From contig WAJV01000101.1 in assembly GCA_015523725.1 (NCBI GenBank), positions 1 through 44,307 of the forward strand: a DNA stretch of 44,307 nucleotides, given 5' to 3'. Origin of the DNA: Candidatus Geothermarchaeota archaeon (GTDB taxonomy: Archaea > Thermoproteota > Nitrososphaeria > Geothermarchaeales > JDFR-13). The position numbers were made by a program, and so were the translations under genes. The notes below the pieces were generated by a model. That model was not told where the DNA came from and did not search any database. It saw nothing but the letters and a program-made list of their open reading frames with translations. Positions 15,654 through 25,249 of this stretch are shown here, one piece after another. Position 1 is the first letter of the stretch. Every line of letters starts with the position of its first letter.

Positions 15654-17687
15654 TTAATATTCATTTGTTACTATGGTTTTATATGCTTCTTCAACATCAT
15701 TTATGGGTTCTAAACATACCTTATCTTTGCATATATAGTATAATGTCTCCTTCTTTTTCTCAATATATTTTGCGTGTTCTGGTAAGTTTTTATATGCTTC
15801 GTCTTTAATTACTATGATGATGTTTGGAAGATATTCTTGGGATATCCTTTTTATAAACTTATTGGTTGTGTCCGTCTCTAGTCCTGGTGCTATCACGATA
15901 TTTATCCATCTCTTCCATAACATAGTAGCTGATATTGTGTTTACGTAGTAGTGGGGGTATTCTATGGCTTTAGTTAGAATATTTTTTATTAGTCTTGATG
16001 CTATATCCATATATTTATCTATATCGGTTAATTCATGGAGCCTTAATAAGTTCTCTATCATTATGCTTACTCCAGATGGGTATGCTCCATCACTTTCTTC
16101 CGAAAATCTCCCTAATTTACCTTCTTCGTTTAGATATAGTTTACCTTTGTCTTGGTTGTAGAATAGGGCTAGTGCTTCATCGGTTAATTCGATTGAATAA
16201 TCGATGTATTTGGGGTTTAGTGTCGCCATATAAAGGTCAATTGAGGCTCTTATTAGGTATGAATAGTCATCTAATATGGCTTTGGAGGTTATTTCATCAT
16301 CTATTATTGAATGGCCTAAGTATCCTTCCTTAACTTTCTTATCCATTAGGTATGAGTATGTTTTTATTGAGGTCTTTAGCATTTCATCGTTATTAAGAGT
16401 TGTGGATGATTTTGCTAATGCACTTATGATCATTGAGTTCCAATCAACCAATATTTTTTTGTCGTATGGCATCGCCCCCTTATTCTCTATTCTGTATTTG
16501 AGTAGTTTAGGTATATCTTTTTCCTCTATTGCCTTATATGATTCATGGTAGAATCTTAATAATTCTTCATATGATAAGCCTTTAGTGTCTATGTGGAATA
16601 TTATTCTATCGTGTTTCTCTCCGAATTCATCTATGTAGTTTCCCTCTCCAAATTTATATAATTCAGCTAATAATTTTTCGTCCTCAATGGCGTCCCTAAT
16701 TTCGTTTGTCCTCCATAAATATAGCTTCCCTTCTTCCCCATCATATGATTCTGCATTTAGTGAAGAATAGAATCCTTTTTGATTATTATACATTTCTCTC
16801 ATGAGGAAGTTGTAGGTATGTTCTATCGTCCTTTTGAATATTTCTTCCTTAGTTATTTTGTATGCATTTAGCATCGACTCTATTAACCAAGCTTGGTCGT
16901 ATAGCATTTTCTCGAAGTGTGGTGGAGTCCAATTTCTATTTACAGCGTATCTATGGACTCCTCCTCCAATGTGGTCGTAAACGGATGAAAATCTTATTTT
17001 TAGTAGTGTGGTTAGAGCAGCTCCTATAGCTCTTTCATCCCCAAATAGATGCCAATATCTCATTAGGAATATTATATTGTGGTAGACTGGGAACTTTGGC
17101 CTAATTCCAAATCCACCATAAACCTCGTCATAATTGTTTATTAGGCTTGAGTATGCTCTATTAATTGCTCCGTGGCTATCTATAATTGGTTCTGGATGTG
17201 AGTGTTCTTCCGTCTCTTTTACGATTCTAATCAATTCATCGGTATATCTTAGTATATCACGCCTGTTTAGTCTCCACGTCTCGATCACTCTAGTCATTAG
17301 GTTTATGAAATTGTTCCTTGGTAAGTATGTAAATGCATAGAATGGCTTTAAATCGGGTGTTAATATTAGGTTTAGCGGCCATCCTCCAGAACCCATTATT
17401 GCTACCGCATATTTCATGTATATGTTATCTATGTCAGGCCTTTCTTCCCTATCTACTTTTATGCATATGAAGTCTCTGTTTAATATTTCTGCTACTGATT
17501 TATCCATAAATACTTCTTTATTCATTACGTGGCACCAATGGCATGAATAATATCCGATTGATAGTAAGATTGGTTTATCTTCTTCTACGGCCTTCTTTAA
17601 TGCTTCTTCTCCCCATGGATACCAGTTTATTGGGTTGTTTGCATGTAGTTGTAGGTATGGGCTTTTCTCATTCACTAGATTATTCAT
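15654..17687 (-). CDS. YyaL/DUF255 thioredoxin-fold and glycosidase-like domain protein
   Basis: A 677-residue protein matching the YyaL/SPATA20 family throughout. The opening [20 protein letters not shown] is diagnostic, followed by the thioredoxin-like active site CHWCH (Cys49, Cys52) and [10 protein letters not shown]. Then comes a long alpha/alpha-barrel part with [18 protein letters not shown] and [11 protein letters not shown]. The biochemical role is not settled in the family; a redox or sugar-related function is discussed. No signal peptide is seen. The gene is preceded by the 184-residue unknown on the same strand (65 bp) and followed by the DsrE-like gene, all of which may be one transcript. 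Confidence 0.93.
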   Translation of the reverse strand: MNNLVNEKSPYLQLHANNPINWYPWGEEALKKAVEEDKPILLSIGYYSCHWCHVMNKEVFMDKSVAEILNRDFICIKVDREERPDIDNIYMKYAVAIMGSGGWPLNLILTPDLKPFYAFTYLPRNNFINLMTRVIETWRLNRRDILRYTDELIRIVKETEEHSHPEPIIDSHGAINRAYSSLINNYDEVYGGFGIRPKFPVYHNIIFLMRYWHLFGDERAIGAALTTLLKIRFSSVYDHIGGGVHRYAVNRNWTPPHFEKMLYDQAWLIESMLNAYKITKEEIFKRTIEHTYNFLMREMYNNQKGFYSSLNAESYDGEEGKLYLWRTNEIRDAIEDEKLLAELYKFGEGNYIDEFGEKHDRIIFHIDTKGLSYEELLRFYHESYKAIEEKDIPKLLKYRIENKGAMPYDKKILVDWNSMIISALAKSSTTLNNDEMLKTSIKTYSYLMDKKVKEGYLGHSIIDDEITSKAILDDYSYLIRASIDLYMATLNPKYIDYSIELTDEALALFYNQDKGKLYLNEEGKLGRFSEESDGAYPSGVSIMIENLLRLHELTDIDKYMDIASRLIKNILTKAIEYPHYYVNTISATMLWKRWINIVIAPGLETDTTNKFIKRISQEYLPNIIIVIKDEAYKNLPEHAKYIEKKKETLYYICKDKVCLEPINDVEEAYKTIVTNEY

Positions 17688-17752
17688 ACATATATATAAC
17701 AGTGTTATCTATATATAAATAACTTTACTTAAGGCGGCTAAGCCGATGCTTC

Positions 17753-18307
17753 TCATATGAATTGTTTATTTTCTATGTATATGTTGTGTGTATCTATTAC
17801 CTTTATGTATGTGTCATGTCTGATTAGTTTTATTTTGGTGCATAGATAGTCTTGTTTATCATGTTCATTATATATTATTAATGGTTTATTTAGTGGCGTC
17901 ACTAGGTTTATATTCATTATTATATGATTTATTATTGATTGTGCATAACTCGGTGTTTTTTCATATATGTATTTGAAGGGATTTAGTATCATTATTAAAT
18001 CGTAGTTCTCCTCCTCATTGGGAATTAATTTTATTGCGCTTATTAGGTCTTCATCCCTGAATACTCTCCTTATAAAGATATTTTCTCCATGGTTTAGTGC
18101 ATAGCTTGGTTTTATTGGTATTATGTCGAAGACTTGTCTAAATAATATGTAGATATATGAATTATCTTTTGTTATATTTAGTACTAAGTGGTTTAGTAGT
18201 ATATTTAGTATGGATATGTGTGAATCTATTAAAATTATGTTGTTTCTATGTAAATATTTGTCTATTATCTCGGTGATTTTTTCTAGATTATGATAGTAGG
18301 TGTACAT
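17753..18307 (-). CDS. Hypothetical protein, possible degenerate RecA-like fold
   Basis: I do not recognise this 184-residue protein. It is extremely rich in Ile, Asn, Tyr and Lys. A likely alpha/beta order is visible: helix (LEKITEIIDKYL), strand NNIILIDSH, helix, strand YIYILFRQVFDI, then ENIFIRRVFRDEDLISAI and a strand YDLIMILNPF. That order recalls RecA/KaiC-like ATPase cores, but no Walker A loop (GxxxxGKT) is present, so any ATPase relation is speculative. The ATG at 18307 follows AGGAGATGT (minus strand), a plausible ribosome-binding site. It lies upstream of the YyaL-like gene. Confidence 0.6.
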   Translation of the reverse strand: MYTYYHNLEKITEIIDKYLHRNNIILIDSHISILNILLNHLVLNITKDNSYIYILFRQVFDIIPIKPSYALNHGENIFIRRVFRDEDLISAIKLIPNEEENYDLIMILNPFKYIYEKTPSYAQSIINHIIMNINLVTPLNKPLIIYNEHDKQDYLCTKIKLIRHDTYIKVIDTHNIYIENKQFI

Positions 18308-18442
18308 CTCCTGATTAGTAAATATTAAATGTAATAATGTTAAATACTACTGTAGTTGATGAGACCTTATGTTTAGTGAAAGTATTTCTAGAAGAATGAT
18401 TAAGTTATTTTCCTCAACCACCTTTAACTATATTTAAGGTGT

Positions 18443-19807
18443 ATGTCTATGAAGGCTCTATTCCGTGAGATTGACCAGTTTATTTTGGATAGGATGAGTG
18501 AGGGGAGGCTTCCTGGGCTTAGCTTAGCCATTGTTAAGGATGGTGAGGTTATCTATGCTCGGGGATATGGTTTCCGGGATGTTGAGTCCGCTGAGCCGGC
18601 TAGTGAATCGACTTTATATTGTATAGGCTCGATAACCAAGTCCTTTACCGCCTTATCTATCATGAAGCTTGTAGAGATGGGTTTAGTCTCTGTGGATGAT
18701 CCGGTTGATAAATATTTGGATAATATTCCTGTGGTGTTTAAGAGGGGTGTTACTCTTCATCATTTGTTGACCCATTCATCTGGTTTACCGGCTTTGGGAT
18801 ATGCGGAGGCATATATCCGTGGATTAGCTGGTGTTGGTGATAGTTGGCTACCGATTAATCGTCCTGTGGATGTCATGGAGTTTATGGATGGTGCTGAGGA
18901 TTGGGTTGAGTCGAAGCCTGGGGAGAGATTCTTTTATTTGAATGAGGGGTATGTTGCTTTGGGCTTGGTTATTGAGAAGGTTAGTGGATTATCTTATGAG
19001 GAGTTTGTTAAGAAACATATTCTTGATCCTTTAGGTATGAATAGAACGTATCTTGACCCAAGTGATATTCATAGGGATGGAGGTATGGCTAAGCCCTATG
19101 TTGTTAGTGATGAGGGGTTTAGAGAGACTGGTTTTCCTTTTGGAATATATTCGGATGGAGGTATTGTGAGTAATGTGCTTGACTTAGCCAATTATATTAG
19201 GATGTTTATGAATGAGGGTGAGTTTAACGGGGTTAGGATAATTAGGAGGGACCTGATTGATGCTATGGAGAAGCCGTACATAAATCTTCCCTATGAAATA
19301 TTTGGTGGTGAGTCTTATGGATATGGACTCATGATTACTCCTGATTTCTTTGGTTATAAGTTGGTTGGCCACTCTGGTTCAGTATTGGTTCACACTGGAT
19401 ATATTGGATTTATTAGGGATGCGGGAATAGGTGTAGTTTTATTGGCTAATGGCTCTGGATATAGATTATCATTTATTGGTCAATTTATATTGGCTAAACT
19501 TCTCGATGTCAATCCTTGGGATATGCCTTTTCTAAAGAATGAACGTGTCTTGAATAGTCTAGTGGGGGATTATGAGATGTATAGGGGGACTGTCAGGGCT
19601 AAGGTTGTTAAGAATGGGTCGATGCTTTATTTACGTATTAGGGAGGCGTCTGGTTGGGTGGAGTATCCATTATATCCTGAGGTTCTGGGTGAGGAGCACT
19701 CTATCTTTAAGACTATAAATAATTGGAGGGAGTATAGGGTGGAGTTTAAGAAGAAAGGTTCTTCAATTGAGTTTATTTATGAGAGGTATAAGTTTAGGAG
19801 GGTTTAA
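18443..19807 (+). CDS. Serine hydrolase of the beta-lactamase class C / penicillin-binding family
   Basis: A 454-residue serine hydrolase. The SxxK motif is GSITKSF (Ser63, Lys66), the YxN motif is YLN (Tyr165, Asn167), and the third element appears as GHSGS/HTG near 330. A C-terminal ~90-residue beta-rich domain follows the catalytic part, as in many esterase-type members. No signal peptide is visible, which argues for an intracellular esterase or D-amino-peptidase rather than a cell-wall enzyme. The ATG at 18443 and another at 18449 are both possible; TTTAACTATATTTAA lies only ~20 bp upstream, which slightly favours the second for a leaderless message. The glutamine amidotransferase follows after 36 bp. 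Confidence 0.88.
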   Translation: MSMKALFREIDQFILDRMSEGRLPGLSLAIVKDGEVIYARGYGFRDVESAEPASESTLYCIGSITKSFTALSIMKLVEMGLVSVDDPVDKYLDNIPVVFKRGVTLHHLLTHSSGLPALGYAEAYIRGLAGVGDSWLPINRPVDVMEFMDGAEDWVESKPGERFFYLNEGYVALGLVIEKVSGLSYEEFVKKHILDPLGMNRTYLDPSDIHRDGGMAKPYVVSDEGFRETGFPFGIYSDGGIVSNVLDLANYIRMFMNEGEFNGVRIIRRDLIDAMEKPYINLPYEIFGGESYGYGLMITPDFFGYKLVGHSGSVLVHTGYIGFIRDAGIGVVLLANGSGYRLSFIGQFILAKLLDVNPWDMPFLKNERVLNSLVGDYEMYRGTVRAKVVKNGSMLYLRIREASGWVEYPLYPEVLGEEHSIFKTINNWREYRVEFKKKGSSIEFIYERYKFRRV

Positions 19808-19843
19808 GTGTCTTTGAGGCGCTATATTTTTTGAGTGGTCTAT

Positions 19844-20686
19844 ATGTGTAGGATGTTGATATCCCTTGGAAGAGTGGGTGCTTTAGCAGATTACCATGAT
19901 TCTCTTGTTACTAGTTTAATTAAGGCGTCGAGATACGATCCATATAACGAGGCTTTATATGGACCTAGGTATACTAGTCATAGGGATGGGTGGGGACGTG
20001 TATTTATAAAGATATTTCACGATGATGTTGAGTCGGTTTGTAGGAAGAGCACTAGACCTATATTTGTTGATATGCCCAGATTTTCATTGGGTGAGGCTGA
20101 TGGTGATGCGTTTTTCGTTGAGATTTTGCATTCTAGGGCAAGTAGTCTTGGTATGTTGATAAATCTGTTTTCAACGCATCCAATTGAGTTATCCACAGAG
20201 TGTGGTTATAAGCTTTATCTTGCTCATAATGGTGAGGTCAATAAAGAGGCTATTATTGGTATGCTTGGGACTGATACTGGAATTATTAATAAAGATATTT
20301 TTAATGATTCATTCTACTTGGCGAAGTATTTTTCGATGAATACTTGTGATCACCTGGATTTTAGTGTTTTACGTGACGTTATCGATATCGTTGAAGAGGC
20401 CTTGAATTTAGGCGTCGTATTGGTTACAGATAGATATGTCGATGTATTGGTCGGTAGTTATTATAGGACTGATAAAAGGGGTGATCGGATGCGGGATTTC
20501 TATAAATTATATAAGGCTGAGTTGAGTGACTTGGTTGTATATGCCTCCTCAACCTTGATTGATTTCGATGAGTATAATCCTGGTCTTCCATTTAATTGGA
20601 CTGAATTGGGGAATGGCTACTACGAGATTTATAGAATTTATCTGGGTGAGAATAGGCTGGTTTATAGAGGATCTTATAACATATGA
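19844..20686 (+). CDS. Class II glutamine amidotransferase-like protein (EgtC-like)
   Basis: An Ntn-hydrolase with an N-terminal MCRML: the Cys at position 2 would be the nucleophile after Met removal. That decides the start at ATG 19844 rather than the track's 19835. Further family elements are the RDGWG segment near residue 50, HSRAS near 87 and AHNGEV near 127, as in GATase_6/EgtC proteins. It would hydrolyse glutamine or a gamma-glutamyl bond. No synthetase domain is fused. It lies between the serine hydrolase and the alcohol dehydrogenase with short gaps (36 and 15 bp), suggesting one transcript. An ergothioneine role is unlikely since no EgtB/D gene is here. Confidence 0.85.
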   Translation: MCRMLISLGRVGALADYHDSLVTSLIKASRYDPYNEALYGPRYTSHRDGWGRVFIKIFHDDVESVCRKSTRPIFVDMPRFSLGEADGDAFFVEILHSRASSLGMLINLFSTHPIELSTECGYKLYLAHNGEVNKEAIIGMLGTDTGIINKDIFNDSFYLAKYFSMNTCDHLDFSVLRDVIDIVEEALNLGVVLVTDRYVDVLVGSYYRTDKRGDRMRDFYKLYKAELSDLVVYASSTLIDFDEYNPGLPFNWTELGNGYYEIYRIYLGENRLVYRGSYNI

Positions 20687-20701
20687 TTCTATAGGCTATT
20701 A

Positions 20702-21745
20702 ATGGGTGCGGGAATATTGCCTGAGAGAATTATTTTTAGCTATGGCGAGGGCCTGCGTATAGAGGATTATGAGGTTGGTGAGCTAGGTTCTAATGATGTG
20801 TTGGTTAAGATTGGGTTTGGTGGTTTATGTGCCTCTGATATCCATTATATGGATGGAGAGTTTAGATATGGCTTAGACCCAATTGTACCCGGGCATGAGG
20901 GGAGCGGTGTTGTCGAGGCTGTTGGTGAGGATGTAGATACATTTTCCAGAGGTGATCAGGTAATTATTGATTATGTTAGTGGTTGTGGGTCGTGTTTGGA
21001 GTGTAGATTGGGTAGGGAGAATTGGTGTGAGTCTAGTGAGTATTATGGTTTTGAGAGGGATGGTACTTTCCAGGAATATATGGTTGTTACTCCCAGGAAT
21101 TTGGTGAGGACTCCCCGTAACCTGAGTTTAAAGGAGTCATGTATAGTTGGGTGTGCCGTTGTTACTCCTTATCATGCGATTAGAGGGATTGGCGGTGTCT
21201 GGGATAGGGTTGTTTTGGTTGTTGGATTGGGTGGTGTTGGTCTGCATGCATTATTGTTATCTAGGTTGTTGGGAGCTAGGATTGTTATAGGTGTGGATAT
21301 TGATGGTAGGAAGGAGGATTTGGCCTATAGATTTGGAGCAGATTATTTTATTGATGCTAGTAAGTTTGATCCGGTTGAGGAGGTCTATAGATTGAGTGAT
21401 GGGTCTGGCGTAGATGTCTCTTTTGAGTATGTTGGGTCTGCAGATGCTATTTATACAGCTATTGAATCATTGGGTAATGGGGGTGTAGCCGTATTAGGTG
21501 GTTTGTTTAATAAGCCCGTTCCAATAAATTTTAGTAGCTTAATTTCCGATGAGAAGAGGATATTTGGTTTTGAGGATCATAATCATTATGATCTTGTTAG
21601 TTTGGTCTCATTGATTGAGGATCGACATATTAATTTAAGCTCCTCTATATCACATGTTTATCGATATAGTGAGGTATATGATGCTATCGATATGTTTAGG
21701 TCTAGAAATGATTTGGTGAGTAGGATTGTTATTGATTTTGGTTAG
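20702..21745 (+). CDS. Zinc-dependent alcohol dehydrogenase (MDR family)
   Basis: A 347-residue medium-chain dehydrogenase that oxidises an alcohol or polyol with NAD(P). The catalytic zinc ligands are Cys43 (GLCASD) and His65-Glu66 (PGHEGSG). The structural zinc site has Cys95, Cys98, Cys101 and Cys109 (CGSCLECRLGRENWC). The Rossmann motif is GLGGVG (175-180), followed by GVDID, where the Asp after the second strand favours NAD over NADP. It starts 15 bp after the amidotransferase. The substrate cannot be read. Confidence 0.93.
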   Translation: MGAGILPERIIFSYGEGLRIEDYEVGELGSNDVLVKIGFGGLCASDIHYMDGEFRYGLDPIVPGHEGSGVVEAVGEDVDTFSRGDQVIIDYVSGCGSCLECRLGRENWCESSEYYGFERDGTFQEYMVVTPRNLVRTPRNLSLKESCIVGCAVVTPYHAIRGIGGVWDRVVLVVGLGGVGLHALLLSRLLGARIVIGVDIDGRKEDLAYRFGADYFIDASKFDPVEEVYRLSDGSGVDVSFEYVGSADAIYTAIESLGNGGVAVLGGLFNKPVPINFSSLISDEKRIFGFEDHNHYDLVSLVSLIEDRHINLSSSISHVYRYSEVYDAIDMFRSRNDLVSRIVIDFG

Positions 21746-21759
21746 TATTTATTCTTGGT

Positions 21760-22695
21760 CTATAGTTGCTTAAATAGGTTTGTTTTACGTAGCTCTTCAA
21801 TTACTTCATCAGGATTTTTATATATTTTTGGAGGTAGCCAAGCCAATATATCTCCTATATGTATGTCATCCTTCTCGTTTAGGGGGATGACTTTCCACCC
21901 TTCATGTTTAATAATCTCGTCTCTAGTCGCTGGGAACTTCATGTCCCTGAGTAACTCTGTTTTTATTGCTTCTAGTCCATAGGGTGGCTTGTTTTTAGGG
22001 AATTCTTTATAGAGGTGGTAGAATCTTAGTTTCCCTGCATCTGTGTACATCCTGACTCCATGGAAACTTATTAATATTTTCTTTACTGGTGCATTTGTAG
22101 CCTTTGTATAAATTGTCTTCAATTCTTTTTTTGTGAATTGGTATATATTATGTTCTCCTTTGCCGAATATCCTTGTATAATCGATTTCCTTATGTTGGAT
22201 TGCCTCCTCTTTACTTATATCATATACTGGTATAATTTCCTCTCTCTTCTTAATGTATTCTAATGCGTCCTTGGATAAGTGTCCCCTAACCTCCAGAGCT
22301 AAATATTTATCCCCCAAGTTTATCCTATTAAGGAATGTTTCTAGTTTATCTTTGTTTATGATTAGTCGGGGCGGGGTCTCTAAAACTATTATATCGCTCT
22401 TCAGTATATCTGCTAGTTGGTATATATAGTTCATCGCCTTTATAGTTTGGTCATTTGGTTTTAGTAGATTATCATGAGTTACTATTTTCGGTGTTCTTAC
22501 ACTAAATATGAAGTGGGGTGGCGTTTTCTCTCTCCATCTTTCAGCAATGGTTAAAGGTATCTTTTTATAGAAGGTAGCGTTGACCTCAACGAAATTAAAT
22601 ATTTTTGAGTATTCTATTAGGGGATCCCGGCCTGGGGTGATGAAGTATTGCCATCCCCCTGTCCCTATGTAGATTTCTGGGGGCATAGGCATCAT
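21760..22695 (-). CDS. DUF72 protein with C-terminal helical domain
   Basis: A TIM-barrel-like DUF72 protein of unknown reaction. The opening YIGTGGWQYF and VEVNATFYKKIP match the family's IGTSGW and E.N.TFY blocks; FIFSVRTPKIVTHD follows. Parts of the second half are shortened compared with the neighbour. The C-terminal ~60 residues (MKFPATRDEIIKHEGWKVIP...) form an extra helical domain, faintly like DUF2795/DUF5789-type segments. Its start overlaps the upstream DUF72 stop by 4 bp (ATGA). ATGs at 22695, 22692 and 22686 are all possible after GGAGAG. Confidence 0.8.
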   Translation of the reverse strand: MMPMPPEIYIGTGGWQYFITPGRDPLIEYSKIFNFVEVNATFYKKIPLTIAERWREKTPPHFIFSVRTPKIVTHDNLLKPNDQTIKAMNYIYQLADILKSDIIVLETPPRLIINKDKLETFLNRINLGDKYLALEVRGHLSKDALEYIKKREEIIPVYDISKEEAIQHKEIDYTRIFGKGEHNIYQFTKKELKTIYTKATNAPVKKILISFHGVRMYTDAGKLRFYHLYKEFPKNKPPYGLEAIKTELLRDMKFPATRDEIIKHEGWKVIPLNEKDDIHIGDILAWLPPKIYKNPDEVIEELRKTNLFKQL

Positions 22696-23858
22696 CTCTC
22701 CATATGCTCGAAGCTCCAGTCATCGATATTGAGTAGTATGTCTCTAGTTATTTTTAGGCCTCTCTCCCTCGGTATGCTGGTTAATAGCTTGATTAAATGT
22801 TTACATAGTTTCTTCTCTAGATGTACCCTCTCCCAGTCTCCACAGTTATGAATTATTTTTCTTTCTTGGGTATCTATTATTACATCATATTTCCTTACCT
22901 TCGCAATTATGTGGTATTCGGTGTTATCCACTATCTCTACTTCAGTATTATTTATTCTTAACCCTCTTTCAAGTCTTTTTTCATCTGTTAATAAGCTTAG
23001 TAATTTATTTAGGTCTTTAGTATTTAATATATACTCATCGATTCCAACTAATTTTCTTCTTATATATGGTTTTGAGATCCTCTCCCTAATTCTTTTTAAC
23101 TCTTTTTTGCCCTCTTCATCAAGTAATCCAAACATATCCATAATTTCTAAAGCATTCTCGACCGCATATCCATGGAAATGGTTGTTGAAGTATCCATAGA
23201 TAATTTCGGTATTATTCATCAACTTATTTATTTTAGGTATCCATTCCCTTAGTTCCCTCTCTGTATACCTATAATTATACCATGGTCTCAAACCTCTTCC
23301 ATGCCACCTAATATATGTAAAATCTGTTGTGACAATTGTTTCCGGCGGTAGGAGTGGTTCATCGACTATTACATATGCAACTTCGTGTCTCTCAAGTATT
23401 TTGTATGTATCTGGGTTTAGCCAACTGGGGTCCCTGAATTCTATTGCGTATCTGTAACTATTATCTAGTTTATTTAGGAATGTCTCTAGAAGTTTTTTAT
23501 CATATTTGAATCGTGGTGGTAGTTGTATCAATATTGATGATATAGCTTCTCTTCTTCTTAGTGGGTCTATGTTTTTATAGAATTTTTCTAAAGTTTCTTT
23601 TATCTCTCCCCTCTTACCTATTAATTTGTCATGGGTTATATGTTTGGGCATTTTGAGGCTCATCTTGAATTCTTTAGGTATTGTTTTGGCTATTCCTATT
23701 ATAACTTCTCTATTAGGTATTGTATAGAAAGATGAGTCCATCTCGACTGTTTTGAAGTATCGGCAATATTGGCTTAGCAGTCGATGTGGAGATTTATAGA
23801 ATATCCCTACCCAATCTATGTAACTCCATCCTGAGGTGCCGATATATAATTTTGACAT
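22692..23858 (-). CDS. DUF72 protein with SWIM-like C-terminus
   Basis: Residues 1-~245 are a complete DUF72 domain: YIGTSGWSYIDW, VEMDSSFYTIPN, FKMSLKMPKHITHD, LIQLPPRF, AIEFRDPSW, TYIRWHGR and YGYFNNHFHG, in the usual order. The domain's reaction is unknown. The C-terminal ~140 residues contain beta strands and then HNCGDWERVHLEKKLCKHLIKLL, which resembles a SWIM zinc finger (CxC...CxH) but with the second Cys replaced. SWIM domains bind nucleic acids or proteins, so a DNA- or RNA-linked role is possible. It forms a translationally coupled pair with the second DUF72 gene. Confidence 0.83.
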   Translation of the reverse strand: MSKLYIGTSGWSYIDWVGIFYKSPHRLLSQYCRYFKTVEMDSSFYTIPNREVIIGIAKTIPKEFKMSLKMPKHITHDKLIGKRGEIKETLEKFYKNIDPLRRREAISSILIQLPPRFKYDKKLLETFLNKLDNSYRYAIEFRDPSWLNPDTYKILERHEVAYVIVDEPLLPPETIVTTDFTYIRWHGRGLRPWYNYRYTERELREWIPKINKLMNNTEIIYGYFNNHFHGYAVENALEIMDMFGLLDEEGKKELKRIRERISKPYIRRKLVGIDEYILNTKDLNKLLSLLTDEKRLERGLRINNTEVEIVDNTEYHIIAKVRKYDVIIDTQERKIIHNCGDWERVHLEKKLCKHLIKLLTSIPRERGLKITRDILLNIDDWSFEHMER

Positions 23859-23979
23859 AAACTAAATAATATAGTTGGAGGATGGAGGAAATATTTTTTA
23901 ATTGCATCTGGGTAACTCGTCTCTAAATTTAATTTGGTTACTGTTAATGATTATAAAAAGTGGGGGAATCAATTATATA

Positions 23980-25038
23980 TTATGCTGTTGAAACCGCTAA
24001 GTCGGCTCTAACGACTCCATATCCGGACTCACTATCCCAGCCGGGTGCACCTATATCCTCTGCAGTGTTAATTAATGTCTGCCGTATATAGTCGGGTGTA
24101 TATTGCCTGCTTTCAATCAGTAATTTTGATATTACTAAGGCTGCCGTGGCTGATACATGGGGAGTTGCCATGGATGTTCCTGAATATGATTTATATCCTC
24201 CATGGGGAACTGTTGATAATATGTCTACTCCTGGTGCGGCCAACTCTACTTCAGGCCCTTTCGAGCTCCAGCTTGGTACAGAATCGTATTTATCTATAGC
24301 TGCTACAGCTATTACATTCGGTAGTTTCGCTGGATAGGTTACGCCGCTGGCTCCTTCATTACCAGCCGCTGCAACTAAGACGGCTCCGTAGCTGTATGCT
24401 AGGTTTACTGCATTCTCAACTTCTGCGGAGTAGGTGGTGCCTCCTAGACTCATGCTGATCACTTCTGCAGCATCGTCGTCAGGATCTCCGGCTGCTATAC
24501 CATCGCCATCCTTATCTATTATTCCATCGGGTCCCTTAAGAGCCCATATTATTCCTTCAGCTAGGTCTGTCCAGGAACCGTATCCTGAGTCGCTTAGGAC
24601 TTTTATTGCATATATAGAAATATTGTATCCAACTCCGACTACTCCTATTTGGTTGTTTAGTGCTGCTATGGTTCCCGCTACATGGGTTCCATGACCATTC
24701 TTGTCTTTCCAGTCTCTATACTTGGTTGATTCTTTATTACCTACTACACTAATTCCCCATACTACGTTTCCTGATAAATCTGGGTGATCTTTGTCTACTC
24801 CAGTGTCTAGAACCGCTACTTGGACAGATAGTCCAGTTGAGGTTCCCCATGCATCGGGTGCATGTATCCTAGTTACTCCCCATGGAATTGTCTGGGGTGG
24901 CTGGGTTTTTCCATGTTTTTTCCCTTTTCCCGCTAGTATCCATACGTCGGGTTTATTGGCGTATACGATTGTTGTCAATGACTGTGTGGTGATTAAAATG
25001 ATCATTATAATTGATATAATATATAGAGTATTCTTCAT
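23980..25038 (-). CDS. Secreted subtilisin-like serine protease (S8)
   Basis: An extracellular protease. Residues 1-27 are a Sec signal peptide (MKNTLYIISIIMIILITTQS...YA). The catalytic domain begins near residue 50 and carries Asp78 (AVLDTGVD), His116 (NGHGTHVAG), oxyanion Asn227 (AAGNEG) and Ser289 (GTSMATPH). A DKDGDG loop near 175 with further Asp residues probably binds calcium. Only about 25 residues lie between signal and catalytic domain, so the usual ~70-80-residue I9 propeptide is missing. There is no C-terminal extension. Start ATG 25038 is preceded by AAGGTGTCTGA. Confidence 0.94.
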   Translation of the reverse strand: MKNTLYIISIIMIILITTQSLTTIVYANKPDVWILAGKGKKHGKTQPPQTIPWGVTRIHAPDAWGTSTGLSVQVAVLDTGVDKDHPDLSGNVVWGISVVGNKESTKYRDWKDKNGHGTHVAGTIAALNNQIGVVGVGYNISIYAIKVLSDSGYGSWTDLAEGIIWALKGPDGIIDKDGDGIAAGDPDDDAAEVISMSLGGTTYSAEVENAVNLAYSYGAVLVAAAGNEGASGVTYPAKLPNVIAVAAIDKYDSVPSWSSKGPEVELAAPGVDILSTVPHGGYKSYSGTSMATPHVSATAALVISKLLIESRQYTPDYIRQTLINTAEDIGAPGWDSESGYGVVRADLAVSTA

Positions 25039-25249
25039 TCAGACACCTTATAAGCTTCCAATAAATAGAATGGTTAATCTTATTTAAATTGGGGGTAATA
25101 CTTCCTCCATTGTTTTGTATAGATATTTAGTTTATAATTTATAAGGGGGGTCCCATCGTATTTATTCCACCGTATTACTCAATTTCTAGGGTGTTGAATG
25201 CATATATCTATTAATATATTGTTGGAAGGATATCGTGGTATTGGTTAAT

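Noticed and set aside
17735-17745. CGGCTAAGCCG short palindrome before the YyaL-like gene
   Set aside because: The stem is only 5 bp around a single base and lies within the downstream end of the preceding transcript, with no run of T suggesting a terminator and no second copy seen.
25095-25178. GTAATAC ... GTATTAC inverted repeat between the subtilase and the methyltransferase
   Set aside because: The 7-bp arms are about 70 bp apart and do not extend; in AT-rich DNA this is expected by chance.
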